A stretch of 64,000 bases of DNA from Anaerobaca lacustris (lineage in GTDB: Bacteria > Planctomycetota > Phycisphaerae > Sedimentisphaerales > Anaerobacaceae), in contig NZ_JASCXX010000003.1 in assembly GCF_030012215.1 (NCBI RefSeq), positions 232,202 to 296,201 on the forward strand. The letters are read 5' to 3'. Positions 1-8,849 of this stretch are shown here, piece by piece; positions within the stretch are counted from its first letter, which is position 1; each line of letters starts with the position of its first letter. The notes beneath the pieces were generated by a model. The model saw only the letters and a list, made by a program, of their open reading frames with translations. It had not been told where the DNA came from and did no database searches. A program made the translations under genes and the position numbers.

Positions 1-630
1 GTTATGTCGCTATTCGGTGCGATGCCGCTGCCGGCCGGCGCCAACCTGATCCAGAACGGCAGCTTCGAAGACAGCATCTATTCGTCCGTCGCTACATGGG
101 AAACGCTCTATGTGGGCTCGACGGCAATTGCAGGCTGGACGGTGATCGGGACGGGGAAAGCGACGGACTCGATCGACTACGTTGGCGGATACTGGGAGGC
201 CTCGCACGGCGTTCGCAGCGTGGACCTGGACGGTCGCGCCGCGAGCGGGGGCGTGGAGCAGGCCTTCGGCACGAATCCCGGAACGACGTACCACGTCTCG
301 TTCGACATCGCCGGCAATCCGGATTGGATCGGGATCAAGACGATGGCGGTTTCCGCCGTCGGCGAAGCGACGCAATCGGCGATCTTCAGCTTCGACAACA
401 CGGGGCATTCCCATGACTCGATGGGCTGGACGACGGTGGAGTGGTTCTTCGTCGCCGACGCTCCGAGCACGACGCTTCGATTCGTCTCGCTGACCGAAGC
501 CAACAAGGGATATGGCATGGCGCTGGACAACGTCGTGGTGCACGTGCCGGTCCCCGGGGCGGTGTTGCTGGGAGTGCTGGGGCTTGGCGGCAGCGGCGGC
601 CTGCTGCGGTGGCGTCGGCGTACGGCCTGA
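1..630 (+). CDS. PEP-CTERM protein with choice-of-anchor C / DUF642-like domain (5' partial)
   Basis: The frame is open to the left edge, so the true start lies outside the window. The first residues (SLFGAMPLPAGA) look like the tail of a signal peptide, after which the mature domain begins NLIQNGSFE, typical of the DUF642-like choice-of-anchor C family. The C-terminus has the PEP-CTERM layout: VPVPG, a short hydrophobic helix (AVLLGVLGLGG) and a basic tail (RWRRR). Proteins of this type are secreted and sorted to the envelope by an exosortase; that enzyme is not encoded here. Ligand and function are unknown, though a carbohydrate or matrix role is likely for the family. The next gene is convergent. 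Confidence 0.85.
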   Translation, partial: VMSLFGAMPLPAGANLIQNGSFEDSIYSSVATWETLYVGSTAIAGWTVIGTGKATDSIDYVGGYWEASHGVRSVDLDGRAASGGVEQAFGTNPGTTYHVSFDIAGNPDWIGIKTMAVSAVGEATQSAIFSFDNTGHSHDSMGWTTVEWFFVADAPSTTLRFVSLTEANKGYGMALDNVVVHVPVPGAVLLGVLGLGGSGGLLRWRRRTA

Positions 631-730
631 CGGCAGTCGCGAGGCCGGCGCATAGGCCATCCGCTTCGGTGCCTCTCGGCGATGCTTTGTCTTTCATGTC
701 TGCGGCCGGCGGGTCGGCACGTGAACCAGG

Positions 731-2053
731 TCACACCTTCGGATAGACCCAGGGGCCCCGGTACTCACGGCGCAGCAGCTTGTTGGCGTCGGGGTCGTCC
801 ACGCACACCTCTTTCGCGCCGTCCCACGTGACACTGCGTCCGAGCTTGTACGACAGCATTCCCAGCAGGCTCAGGTTCGTCGAGTAGTGAATCGCCTCAA
901 CGTCGCACACGGGCCGGCGGCTCGTCTCGATTGCTTCGAGGAAGTCGGCCCACAGCTCCTTGATGTTCTGTGCATCCGGCTGGTTCAGCTTCGGCTCTTC
1001 ATGGATCTCCGGCTCGCCCCGGCCGCTCGGATAGAACGTCCAGCCCCGCTGCCAGCCCATGTGGAACGTCCCTTTGGTCCCGTAGAAATAGCAGCCGACG
1101 CTCTCGGTCTTGTCCGTCGGATTGCCTGCGAACTGCCGGTGCTCCCACGTGACCGTGAAATCCTCGAACTGATAGTTCGCCACCTGGTGGTCGGGCGCAT
1201 CGGTCGTCTGGTGTTCGGCCGTGAGGATCGGCGCGCCCTTGATCGGCCGCCCGCCGGTCGAATGGACGCTCTTGGGCCACTTCTCGTCCATGACCCACAG
1301 GACCTGGTCCATCCAGTGGACGCCCCAGTCGCCTAAGGTGCCGTTGGCGTAGTCGAGATAGTTGCGGAACCCTCGCGGATGCGCGCCGCCGTTGAACGGC
1401 CGCAGCGGCGCTGGGCCGCACCACAGGTCCCAATTCAATTCTTTTGGTGGCTCGATGTTCTTGCGAGGCTGCTCGGGCCCGCCGCCGTAGAGCACGAAGC
1501 ACTTGACCATTCCGATCTTGCCGGCCCGGCCTTCGCGCAGAAACTGCCTGCCGGAGATATTGTGCGGCGAGACCCTCCGATGCGTGCCCACCTGTACGAC
1601 GCGGCCGGCGGCGCGCGCGGCATCGACCATCGCCCGGCCTTCCATGATCGTATGACTGATCGGCTTCTCCACATACACGTGGGCGCCCGCCTCGACGGCG
1701 GCGATCGTCGGCAGGGCGTGCCAGTGGTCCGGCGTTGCGACGATCGCGATGTCGGGCTTCTCGGCCGCCAGCATCTCGCGATAGTCCTCATAGTGCCTGG
1801 GCGTCTCGCTGGTCCACTTGGCGACTTCCTCGCCGCATCGGGCGAGCTGGCGACGGTCCACGTCCACCAGCGCCACCGGCTTGCAGTGGCCGCAGGCCAC
1901 TGCCTCCCGCAGGATATTCGTGCCCCACCAGCCGGCGCCGATCAGGGCGGTGCGGTAGGTCTTGTCCTTCTGGGCGGCGACGATGCCGGGAAAGCTCAGG
2001 GCCAGTCCGGCCGCGAGCGAACCTCTCAGGAAACGGCGGCGATTCATCAACAT
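731..2053 (-). CDS. Gfo/Idh/MocA family oxidoreductase with Tat signal
   Basis: The 440-residue product starts MLMNRRRFLRGSLAAG, a twin-arginine signal, so it is probably exported folded with its nucleotide cofactor. A Rossmann fold follows (ALIGAGWWGTNIL), and the family motif VEKPISH carries the expected lysine of the EKP motif. The large C-terminal domain ends near WVYPKV. The reading frame stays open far upstream, but the start at 2053 is chosen because GGAGG lies 7 nt before it and the Tat signal begins there. Family members oxidise sugars or sugar acids, or act as NAD-dependent glycosidases (GH109-like). The substrate cannot be told from sequence. It is transcribed divergently from hemA. 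Confidence 0.88.
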   Translation of the reverse strand: MLMNRRRFLRGSLAAGLALSFPGIVAAQKDKTYRTALIGAGWWGTNILREAVACGHCKPVALVDVDRRQLARCGEEVAKWTSETPRHYEDYREMLAAEKPDIAIVATPDHWHALPTIAAVEAGAHVYVEKPISHTIMEGRAMVDAARAAGRVVQVGTHRRVSPHNISGRQFLREGRAGKIGMVKCFVLYGGGPEQPRKNIEPPKELNWDLWCGPAPLRPFNGGAHPRGFRNYLDYANGTLGDWGVHWMDQVLWVMDEKWPKSVHSTGGRPIKGAPILTAEHQTTDAPDHQVANYQFEDFTVTWEHRQFAGNPTDKTESVGCYFYGTKGTFHMGWQRGWTFYPSGRGEPEIHEEPKLNQPDAQNIKELWADFLEAIETSRRPVCDVEAIHYSTNLSLLGMLSYKLGRSVTWDGAKEVCVDDPDANKLLRREYRGPWVYPKV

Positions 2054-2141
2054 GGCGATGCCTCCATTGTCGGTTGTGTACGATCTGCGAATCCGGATTT
2101 CGTCATTCACTCGGCCGGACAGGGCCGTTTCCGACCGCTGT

Positions 2142-2170
2142 AGTATTGACCGGCTGCGTTGCCAAGTCAA
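2142..2170 (-). promoter_or_regulatory. Candidate sigma-70 promoter for the 731-2053 oxidoreductase
   Basis: Read on the minus strand, TTGACT (-35) is followed after 17 nt by AATACT (-10), about 90 nt upstream of the start codon. Five of six and four of six consensus positions match. It lies in the intergenic region shared with hemA. Confidence 0.45.
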
Positions 2171-2201
2171 GCGCCAACCGCCAGGACGCGGACGGGAGTG
2201 C

Positions 2202-2230
2202 TTGATGAAGAACCGTCGTGCTGCTACACT
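2202..2230 (+). promoter_or_regulatory. Candidate sigma-70 promoter for the hemA operon
   Basis: TTGATG and TACACT are separated by 17 nt, about 40 nt upstream of the hemA start codon. The match is moderate. The remainder of the 220-nt divergent region shows no other clear signal. Confidence 0.35.
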
Positions 2231-2272
2231 GTATAGCTCTGTAATGGTTCTCTTCCCGGATTCGACCGTCGC

Positions 2273-3544
2273 ATGAAGCTGGTTCTGGACAATCTGACGT
2301 ATCACGACTGCCCCGTGGAGCTGCGGGAGAAGGTCACCTTTGCGCCCGAGCAGCGACAGGGGCTGCTCAAGGCCCTGCACCGCAGCGACGCCGTGCAGGA
2401 GGCGGTGATTCTCCAGACCTGCAACCGACTGGAATTCTACCTCTACGCCAAGAAGGACTGCGATTGCCGGGCCCTTCTGGGCGAGATGCTCGCCTCGCAG
2501 GGGGCCGAGGCCGCCGGCGTCTGGGCCGAGCATGGGCGCGAGACGACGGGGATCGACGTGGCCCGCCACCTGTTTGAGGTCGCGGCCGGCCTGGATTCGC
2601 AGATGGTCGGCGAGAACCAGATCCTGGCCCAGGTCAAGGCGGCCTACACCGAATCGCTCGAAGCGCGGATGAGCAAGCTGATCTTCCATCGGCTCTTCCA
2701 CCACGCGTTTCGCGCCGGCAAGGCCGTCCGCACGCACACGGATATCAACTGCGGGGCCGTCTCCATCGGTCTGGCGGCCGTCGAGCTGGCGCGAGATAAG
2801 GTGAATCTGCGCCGTGCGCGCGCCCTGGTGATTGGGGCCGGCGAGAACGCCGAGCTGGTGGTCCGCTACCTGATCAAGGCGGGCCTGTCCAATCTGGTGA
2901 TCGCCAATCGGGATGTGGAGAAGGCCCGGGCGATGGCCCGCCGCTTCGGCACAGCCAAGGCGATCGGTCTGGCCGAGATCGGCGGCCAGCTTGCCGACGT
3001 CGATCTGATCGTCGGTTCGACGGCGGCGGCCGAGCCGATCCTGACGTACGACAACGCCGCGTGGCATTTGTCGGGCCGGACCAAGCCGATGCTGATCGTC
3101 GATATCGCCGTGCCGCGCGACATCGATCCGGCGATGGAACGCTTCGACTTCGTGACGCTCTACAACATCGACGACCTCAACGGCCAGATCGACGCCAACC
3201 GCGACAAACGCAATAGCGAAGTGCCCAAGGCCCGCGCCATCGTCGAGGAGTTCGTCGGTGTGTTCTCGCTGTGGTATGAGTCGCTCGATCTGGTTCCCGT
3301 GATCGCGCGATTGACGCAGGCCGGGCTCGATCTGGCCCGCAGCGAGGCCCGACGCTACGCGGGCGATTTCGGCGACGGCAACGCCGACAAGCTTCAGGCG
3401 TTCGCCGAGTCGCTCGTCAAGAAGGTCCTGCACGGCCCGATCAGTATCATCAAGGACGGCTCCGGCGAGCCGACCGTCGAGCAGCTCCAGGCCGTCGATC
3501 TGATCAACCGGATGTTCCTTACGCAAGACAAGGGCGGACAATGA
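2273..3544 (+). CDS. hemA: Glutamyl-tRNA reductase
   Basis: This enzyme reduces glutamyl-tRNA to glutamate-1-semialdehyde with NADPH, the first step of the C5 tetrapyrrole pathway. The 423-residue length is normal. The catalytic motif TCNRLEFY places the active-site cysteine at Cys50. The signature GLDSQMVGENQILAQVK follows near residue 105, then the NADPH-binding segment ALVIGAGENAELV near residue 185 and a C-terminal dimerisation helix domain. It is the first gene of the tetrapyrrole operon and overlaps hemC by 4 nt (ATGA), so translation is probably coupled. No hemL (the next enzyme) is in the window. Confidence 0.97.
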   Translation: MKLVLDNLTYHDCPVELREKVTFAPEQRQGLLKALHRSDAVQEAVILQTCNRLEFYLYAKKDCDCRALLGEMLASQGAEAAGVWAEHGRETTGIDVARHLFEVAAGLDSQMVGENQILAQVKAAYTESLEARMSKLIFHRLFHHAFRAGKAVRTHTDINCGAVSIGLAAVELARDKVNLRRARALVIGAGENAELVVRYLIKAGLSNLVIANRDVEKARAMARRFGTAKAIGLAEIGGQLADVDLIVGSTAAAEPILTYDNAAWHLSGRTKPMLIVDIAVPRDIDPAMERFDFVTLYNIDDLNGQIDANRDKRNSEVPKARAIVEEFVGVFSLWYESLDLVPVIARLTQAGLDLARSEARRYAGDFGDGNADKLQAFAESLVKKVLHGPISIIKDGSGEPTVEQLQAVDLINRMFLTQDKGGQ

Positions 3545-4494
3545 GTCGGGTCCTGACCGTTGCGACGCGCCGAGGCGACCTGGCTGTCGTCCAGACGCAG
3601 AGCATCATCGCCGCAATCCGGCAGCGACACCCCGACGTCGAGGTCCGAATCCGGGAGGTGACCAGCGAAGGCGACCGCGACCGTCAGACGATCCTCTGGC
3701 AGCTCAAGGACACCGGCTTCTTCACGTCCCGGCTGGAGGATGTGCTGCTGGCGTGCGAGGCGGATTTCGCGGTGCACAGCTTCAAAGACCTGCCGACGCG
3801 CCCGCGCGAGGGATTGACCGTTGCGGCGGTCTGCCGGCGGCGCTATCCCGAAGACTGCGTGCTGGCCCGGGAGCCTGTCGGTTCCCTCGATGCGCTTGGC
3901 GCCGGTGCGCGGGTGGGCACATCGAGCCTGCGGCGGGGGGCCCAACTGCGGCACCTGCGGGGCGATCTCGAACTGGTCCCCATCCGGGGCAACGTCCCGA
4001 CCCGCATCGGCAAGCTGCACGACGGCGACCTGGACGCGATCGTTCTGGCCCGAGCCGGGATCGAACGGCTGGATCTGGCCGCTGAAATCTCCTTCGTCTT
4101 CGATCCGCATCGGTTCCTTCCCGCCCCGGCCCAGGGCGCCCTGGCCGTGCAGACCCGCTGCAACGACGAGGCGACCAACGAGATCGTCGCGACGCTGGAC
4201 GATCCGCCCGCGCGGGTGGCGACCGACGCCGAACGCGAGGTGCTCACGGCGATGAAGTGCGGCTGCCATGCCCCGGTCGGGGCGTATGCCGAAGTGGCCG
4301 GCGACGAGATGGTCCTGGCGGCGTTCATCGCCGAGCCGAGCGGCTGTCGCCTGCTTCGGTCGCGGATGGCCGGGCCGTCGGCAAAGCCTCATGAGTTGGG
4401 CAGGAAGGTGGCGCGCGACTTGCTCGACGCCGGTGGAAGAGAGATCCTCGACGAGTTGGAAAAGGACAGGGACAAGGGCGATGGTACAACCTAA
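3541..4494 (+). CDS. hemC: Hydroxymethylbilane synthase (porphobilinogen deaminase)
   Basis: The enzyme joins four porphobilinogens into hydroxymethylbilane on a covalent dipyrromethane cofactor. The 317-residue protein carries HSFKDLPT with the catalytic aspartate at Asp83. The cofactor-binding motif reads KCGCHAPVG, with the cofactor cysteine at Cys242; a second cysteine (Cys240) occupies a position that is usually glycine. The arginine-rich substrate segment GTSSLRRGAQ is intact. It overlaps hemA by 4 nt and the next gene by 14 nt, so the three are tightly coupled. Confidence 0.97.
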   Translation: MSRVLTVATRRGDLAVVQTQSIIAAIRQRHPDVEVRIREVTSEGDRDRQTILWQLKDTGFFTSRLEDVLLACEADFAVHSFKDLPTRPREGLTVAAVCRRRYPEDCVLAREPVGSLDALGAGARVGTSSLRRGAQLRHLRGDLELVPIRGNVPTRIGKLHDGDLDAIVLARAGIERLDLAAEISFVFDPHRFLPAPAQGALAVQTRCNDEATNEIVATLDDPPARVATDAEREVLTAMKCGCHAPVGAYAEVAGDEMVLAAFIAEPSGCRLLRSRMAGPSAKPHELGRKVARDLLDAGGREILDELEKDRDKGDGTT

Positions 4495-6016
4495 GAAGGG
4501 CTTTGTGTACCTGGTCGGCGCCGGTCCGGGCCGGGCGGACCTGATCACCTTGCGCGGGGCCGAGCTGATCCGCGTCGCCGATTGCATCCTCTGCGACAAA
4601 CTGGCAAATCCGGCCCTCCTGGAACTGGCCCGACCCGATGCCGAGATTGTTCACGTCCCCAAGCGGATCGGTCCGGGCTCGGTCACGCAGGAGCAGATCA
4701 ACCAGACCCTCGTCGCCAAGGCGCTCGAAGGCAAGACCGTGGTCCGGCTCAAAGGCGGTGATCCGTGCATCTTCGGACGGGTCACAGAAGAGGTGGTCGC
4801 GCTAAACGAGGCGGGTGTGGGCTTTGAGATCGTCCCCGGCGTCACAGCGGCGATCGCCGCCTCGGAGTACACCGGGATCATGCTGACCGACCGGCGGTAC
4901 AGCTCGCAGGTCGCGTTCATCACGGGCCGCGAGGCCGACGGCAAGGAAGACAGCAACATCGACTGGGAGGTGCTCGCCCGGTTCCCCGGAACGCTCGTGT
5001 TCTATATGGGCATCGGTGTGTTGGGGCGGATCGCCGAGCGGCTGATGGCCTGCGGTCGGGCCGCCGAGACGCCGGCCGCCCTGGTCGCCAACGCGACGCT
5101 GCCCACTCAGCGGGTGGTGCGAGCGTCGCTGAACGAGATCGTTGAAACGTGTCGGGCCGAGCGGATCGAGCCGCCCGCCCTGATCATCATCGGCGCCGCC
5201 GCCGAGGGCGACAGCGAGCTGGACTGGTTCATGAAGCAACCGCTGTTCGGCAAGACCATCGTCACGACGCGCGATACGGCGGGCAATGCGGAGTTCGCCA
5301 AGAAGATCCTCGATCGCGGCGGCAATCCCGTGGCCTTTTCGACGATTGCGATCCAGCCGCTAACGGATAGTAATGAATTCCTCCGTGTCTTGACGCATCT
5401 GGGCGACTATGACTGGGTGATCTTCACCAGCCCCAACGGGGTCCGGATCTTCTTCGAGGCGATGGCGGCCCTCGGCAAAGATGCGCGGGTGTTTGCCTCG
5501 AAGAGGCTGGCGACGCTCGGCGTCAAGACCGCGGCGACTCTGGCGCAGTATGGGATCAAGGCCGATTTCGTGCCCACGGTGTTCACCGGACGCGAACTGG
5601 GTCGGCAGCTCGTCGCCATTGCGAATCTGAACGGCAAGAAGGTCCTGTCGCTGCGCTCGGAACTGGCGACGAACGATCTCCTGGAGGTCCTGGAGACAGG
5701 CGGGGCGATCGTTCAGGATGTCCCACTGTACACCGCAGTTCCAAAGACCGGCGATGTCGAGGCCTTGCGCCGGCAGATCGAAGACGGGCAGATCGACTGG
5801 CTGACATTCGCCAGCCCGTCGGCGGCGCGGAACTTCTTCGATGCGATCCCGCCGGACGCGGTCAACGCCGGCCGGGCGAAAGTCGCCTCCATCGGCCCGG
5901 TGACTTCGGAGCAGTTGAACAAGCTGGGTGTGCGTGTCGATCTGACGGCCGTCGAGTACACTACCGATGGACTGCTGGACGCCATCGAGGCGGTCGAAAG
6001 GGGTGACGGCTCATGA
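4481..6016 (+). CDS. Fused uroporphyrinogen-III C-methyltransferase / uroporphyrinogen-III synthase
   Basis: This is a 511-residue bifunctional protein. Residues 1 to about 245 are the SAM-dependent methyltransferase (SUMT, CobA type), with the glycine-rich start VYLVGAGPGRADLIT and the motifs VVRLKGGDPCIFGR and EIVPGVTAA. Residues from about 255 onward are uroporphyrinogen-III synthase (HemD), with weakly conserved motifs such as WVIFTSPNGV and DWLTFASPSAARNF. The fusion links cyclisation of hydroxymethylbilane to methylation towards precorrin-2, which leads to sirohaem and cobalamin. The reading frame extends upstream inside hemC; the start at 4481 gives the natural SUMT N-terminus. It overlaps hemC by 14 nt and the following sialidase-like gene by 4 nt. 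Confidence 0.95.
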   Translation: MVQPKKGFVYLVGAGPGRADLITLRGAELIRVADCILCDKLANPALLELARPDAEIVHVPKRIGPGSVTQEQINQTLVAKALEGKTVVRLKGGDPCIFGRVTEEVVALNEAGVGFEIVPGVTAAIAASEYTGIMLTDRRYSSQVAFITGREADGKEDSNIDWEVLARFPGTLVFYMGIGVLGRIAERLMACGRAAETPAALVANATLPTQRVVRASLNEIVETCRAERIEPPALIIIGAAAEGDSELDWFMKQPLFGKTIVTTRDTAGNAEFAKKILDRGGNPVAFSTIAIQPLTDSNEFLRVLTHLGDYDWVIFTSPNGVRIFFEAMAALGKDARVFASKRLATLGVKTAATLAQYGIKADFVPTVFTGRELGRQLVAIANLNGKKVLSLRSELATNDLLEVLETGGAIVQDVPLYTAVPKTGDVEALRRQIEDGQIDWLTFASPSAARNFFDAIPPDAVNAGRAKVASIGPVTSEQLNKLGVRVDLTAVEYTTDGLLDAIEAVERGDGS

Positions 6017-7743
6017 CAGGATGGCGCATGCTTCTGCTCGTTGTGCTGATGGCGGTCCGAATTGCCGCCGAGGACATGCGAAACATTCGCACGGGCTGGG
6101 AGATCCCGTCAAAGAATTATGCCGATCAGCCCTACGTTGTCCGGACCGACGACGACGCATGGCTGTGCATTCTCACGACCGGCTCGGGCCATGAAGGCGC
6201 CGTCGGGCAGCATGTTATGACGCTGCGCAGCACGGATCAGGGCCGGACGTGGTCGACGCCGGTCGATGTCGAGCCGGCCGATGGACCGGAGGCCTCGTAC
6301 GCCGTTCTGCTGAAGGCCCCGACCGGGCGCATCTTCGCCTTCTACAACCACAACACCGACAACCTGCGTCGCGTCAAGGCCGACGATCCGCCGTACAAGG
6401 GCGGCTGGTGCAGCCGCGTCGATACGCTGGGCTACTACGTTTTCAAGTACAGCGACGATCACGGCCGCACGTGGTCGAGGCAGCGCTTTGCCGTCCCCGT
6501 CCGCGAGTTCGAGATCGACCGTGAGAACCCGTACGCCGGCGAGGTGCGGTTCTTCTGGAACGTCGGCAAGCCCTTCGTCCACGACGGCGTGGCCCACGTT
6601 CCGCTGCACAAGGTCGGCCGGTTCGGGCAGGCCTTCCTGGCCCGCACCGAAGGCGTGCTGCTGGCGAGCGGCAACCTTCTGACCGAGGCCGACCCGAATC
6701 GTGTGACGTGGCGAACATTGCCCGACGGCGACATCGGTCTGCGCGCGCCGGCCGGCGGCGGTCCGATTGCCGAGGAGCAGAACTTCTGCGTCCTCAGCGA
6801 CGGCTCGTTCTTCTGCGTCTACCGCACGATCGACGGCCATCCGGCGTGCACCTACAGCCGTGACGGTGGACACACCTGGAGCCCGCCCCAATGCATGCGC
6901 TATGCCGACGGCCGGCTCATCAAGCACCCGCGCGCCGCCAACTTCGCCTGGAAGTGCTCGAACGGCAAGTATCTCTACTGGTTCCACAATCACGGAGGGC
7001 GAACCTACGACGACCGCAATCCCGCCTGGCTCTGCGGAGGCGTCGAGGCCGATGCGCCCCAGGGCAAGGTCATTCGCTGGTCTCAGCCGGAGATCGTGCT
7101 ATTCGACGACGATCCTCGCGTGCGCATGAGCTATCCCGACCTGATCGAAGACGACGGCGAATTCTATCTGACCGAGACGCAGAAGACGATTGCCCGCGTT
7201 CACCCAATCGACGGGACCTTGCTCGAAGGGCTCTGGAATCAGTTCGAGAACAACGAGGTCGCGCCCTATAAGCGGGCCTCTGCTCTCGAAGGCCTCGCCA
7301 TCGATCTCTGGATCGAGTTCGAGTCGCTGACGCCGGGCCAGACGATTCTGGACGGCCGCAACGAGCAAGGGCAGGGGGTATGCCTGTGGACCGCAGCCGG
7401 CGGCGCCGTCGAGATCGTCCTGACCGACGGCGATATCGAGAGCCGCTGGAGTTGCGATGGCGGGCTTCTCAAGGCGGGACAACTGCACCACATCGTCGCG
7501 AACGTCGATGCGAGCCCGAGAATCATTACATTTGTCATCGACGGCAAGCTTTGTGACGGCGGCCAGACTCGCCAGTTCGGCTGGGGACGCTTCGACGCCG
7601 ATTGGCGTCTGGCCGACCTCGGCGGATCGTTTCGGGTCGTCCCGGAGTTCGGCGGCCGCATCCACCATCTGCGCATCTACAATCGATCCCTGCGCACCAG
7701 CGAAGCCGTCGGCAACTACCGCGCCGGTCTCAATGCTCGCTGA
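6013..7743 (+). CDS. Secreted BNR/Asp-box sialidase-like protein with C-terminal LamG-like domain
   Basis: The 576-residue product starts with a hydrophobic signal segment (MLLLVVLMAVRIAA). Asp-box motifs of the S-x-D-x-G-x-x-W type are visible (STDQGRTWSTP, YSDDHGRTWSRQ, YSRDGGHTWSPP), which mark the six-bladed propeller of exo-alpha-sialidases. The region from about residue 410 to the end looks like a concanavalin/LamG-type beta-sandwich (LEGLAIDLWIEFESL onward). The likely role is cleavage of terminal acidic sugars, or glycan binding, outside the cytoplasm. It is odd that its start overlaps the cobA-hemD stop by 4 nt (ATGA), which puts it inside the tetrapyrrole operon. Confidence 0.85.
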   Translation: MTGWRMLLLVVLMAVRIAAEDMRNIRTGWEIPSKNYADQPYVVRTDDDAWLCILTTGSGHEGAVGQHVMTLRSTDQGRTWSTPVDVEPADGPEASYAVLLKAPTGRIFAFYNHNTDNLRRVKADDPPYKGGWCSRVDTLGYYVFKYSDDHGRTWSRQRFAVPVREFEIDRENPYAGEVRFFWNVGKPFVHDGVAHVPLHKVGRFGQAFLARTEGVLLASGNLLTEADPNRVTWRTLPDGDIGLRAPAGGGPIAEEQNFCVLSDGSFFCVYRTIDGHPACTYSRDGGHTWSPPQCMRYADGRLIKHPRAANFAWKCSNGKYLYWFHNHGGRTYDDRNPAWLCGGVEADAPQGKVIRWSQPEIVLFDDDPRVRMSYPDLIEDDGEFYLTETQKTIARVHPIDGTLLEGLWNQFENNEVAPYKRASALEGLAIDLWIEFESLTPGQTILDGRNEQGQGVCLWTAAGGAVEIVLTDGDIESRWSCDGGLLKAGQLHHIVANVDASPRIITFVIDGKLCDGGQTRQFGWGRFDADWRLADLGGSFRVVPEFGGRIHHLRIYNRSLRTSEAVGNYRAGLNAR

Positions 7744-7815
7744 GTCTTGACGTGCGGGTCGTCGGCGGATATACGTGCGGGCGTACCGGAGATTTGAACT
7801 TGAAGGGGTGTTGGC

Positions 7816-8814
7816 ATGGGCTTTCCCGAAATTCGAATGCGACGGCTTCGCAGCAGTGCCGCGATGCGGCGGATGGTGCGCGAGACGACGTTGAGCGTCG
7901 ACGACTTGGTCTATCCGCTCTTTGCCCGTCCTGGCAGCAACGTGCGAGAGCCAATCGCTTCGATGTCGGATTGCTTCCATCTTTCCGCCGACCGGATTGC
8001 CGACGAGGCAGTCCAGGTTGCCGACCTGGGCATTCCGGCGGTGTTGCTCTTTGGCCTGCCGGAGCGGAAGGACGAGAAGGGTTCGGAGGCCTGGTCGGAA
8101 AGCGGGGCGGTTCAGCAGGCGATTCAGGCGATCAAGAAGCGGGTCCCCGGTCTGCTCGTGATTACCGATGTGTGTTTGTGTGCCTACACGACGACAGGCC
8201 ATTGCGGCGTGATTAAGGGCCACCGCCTCGACAACGACGCGACGTGCGAGCTGCTGGCGAAGATGGCGCTGTCGCATGCCCAGGCGGGCGCCGATATCGT
8301 GGCGCCGTCGGACATGATGGACGGCCGGATCGGCGCGATCCGTCAGGTGCTGGAGAGGAACGGTTTCGATCACGTGGCGATCCTGTCGTATGCGGCCAAG
8401 TTTGCCTCGGCCTTTTACGGCCCGTTCCGCGACGCCGCAGAATCGGCGCCGTCGCCCGAGATGGCCGCCGCCGGCCTGGGCGACCGCAAGACCTACCAGA
8501 TGGACCCGGCCAACGCCCGCGAGGCGGTTCGCGAGATTGCCCTCGATATCGAGGAAGGCGCCGACATGGTGATGGTCAAGCCGGCGTTGAGCTTTCTCGA
8601 CGTGATCTGCCGCGCCCGCCAGCAGTTCGACTGTCCCATCGCCGCCTATAACGTCAGCGGAGAGTACATGATGCTCCACGCGGCCGCCGAACGCGGCCTG
8701 CTCGACCGCGATGCCGCCATGATGGAAGTCCTGACCAGCATCAAACGCGCCGGCGCCGACATCGTCATCACCTACCACGCCAAGGCCGCCGCCTCGTTAC
8801 TCGGACGCAGGTAA
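7816..8814 (+). CDS. hemB: Porphobilinogen synthase (delta-aminolevulinate dehydratase)
   Basis: The enzyme condenses two 5-aminolevulinate molecules to porphobilinogen. The 332-residue protein carries the three-cysteine zinc site in DVCLCAYTTTGHCG (Cys120, Cys122, Cys130), so it is a zinc-type enzyme. The two active-site lysines lie in SYAAKFASAFYGPFRD (Lys195) and MVMVKPALS (Lys255). It lies 72 nt downstream of the sialidase-like gene on the same strand and is probably the last tetrapyrrole gene of the operon. The start follows AAGGGG at a suitable distance. Confidence 0.97.
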   Translation: MGFPEIRMRRLRSSAAMRRMVRETTLSVDDLVYPLFARPGSNVREPIASMSDCFHLSADRIADEAVQVADLGIPAVLLFGLPERKDEKGSEAWSESGAVQQAIQAIKKRVPGLLVITDVCLCAYTTTGHCGVIKGHRLDNDATCELLAKMALSHAQAGADIVAPSDMMDGRIGAIRQVLERNGFDHVAILSYAAKFASAFYGPFRDAAESAPSPEMAAAGLGDRKTYQMDPANAREAVREIALDIEEGADMVMVKPALSFLDVICRARQQFDCPIAAYNVSGEYMMLHAAAERGLLDRDAAMMEVLTSIKRAGADIVITYHAKAAASLLGRR

Positions 8815-8849
8815 ATCCCGTACTCTCTCACTGGAGGGCGTATTCACTC

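Noticed and set aside
10..660. Long minus-strand open frame opposite the PEP-CTERM gene
   Set aside because: Its translation is rich in Arg, His and Gly with no recognisable motif, and it is the mirror frame of a clear gene.
2054..3541. Upstream extension of the first oxidoreductase frame across hemA
   Set aside because: The extension runs antisense to hemA and has no family match; the Tat signal and ribosome-binding site fix the start at 2053.
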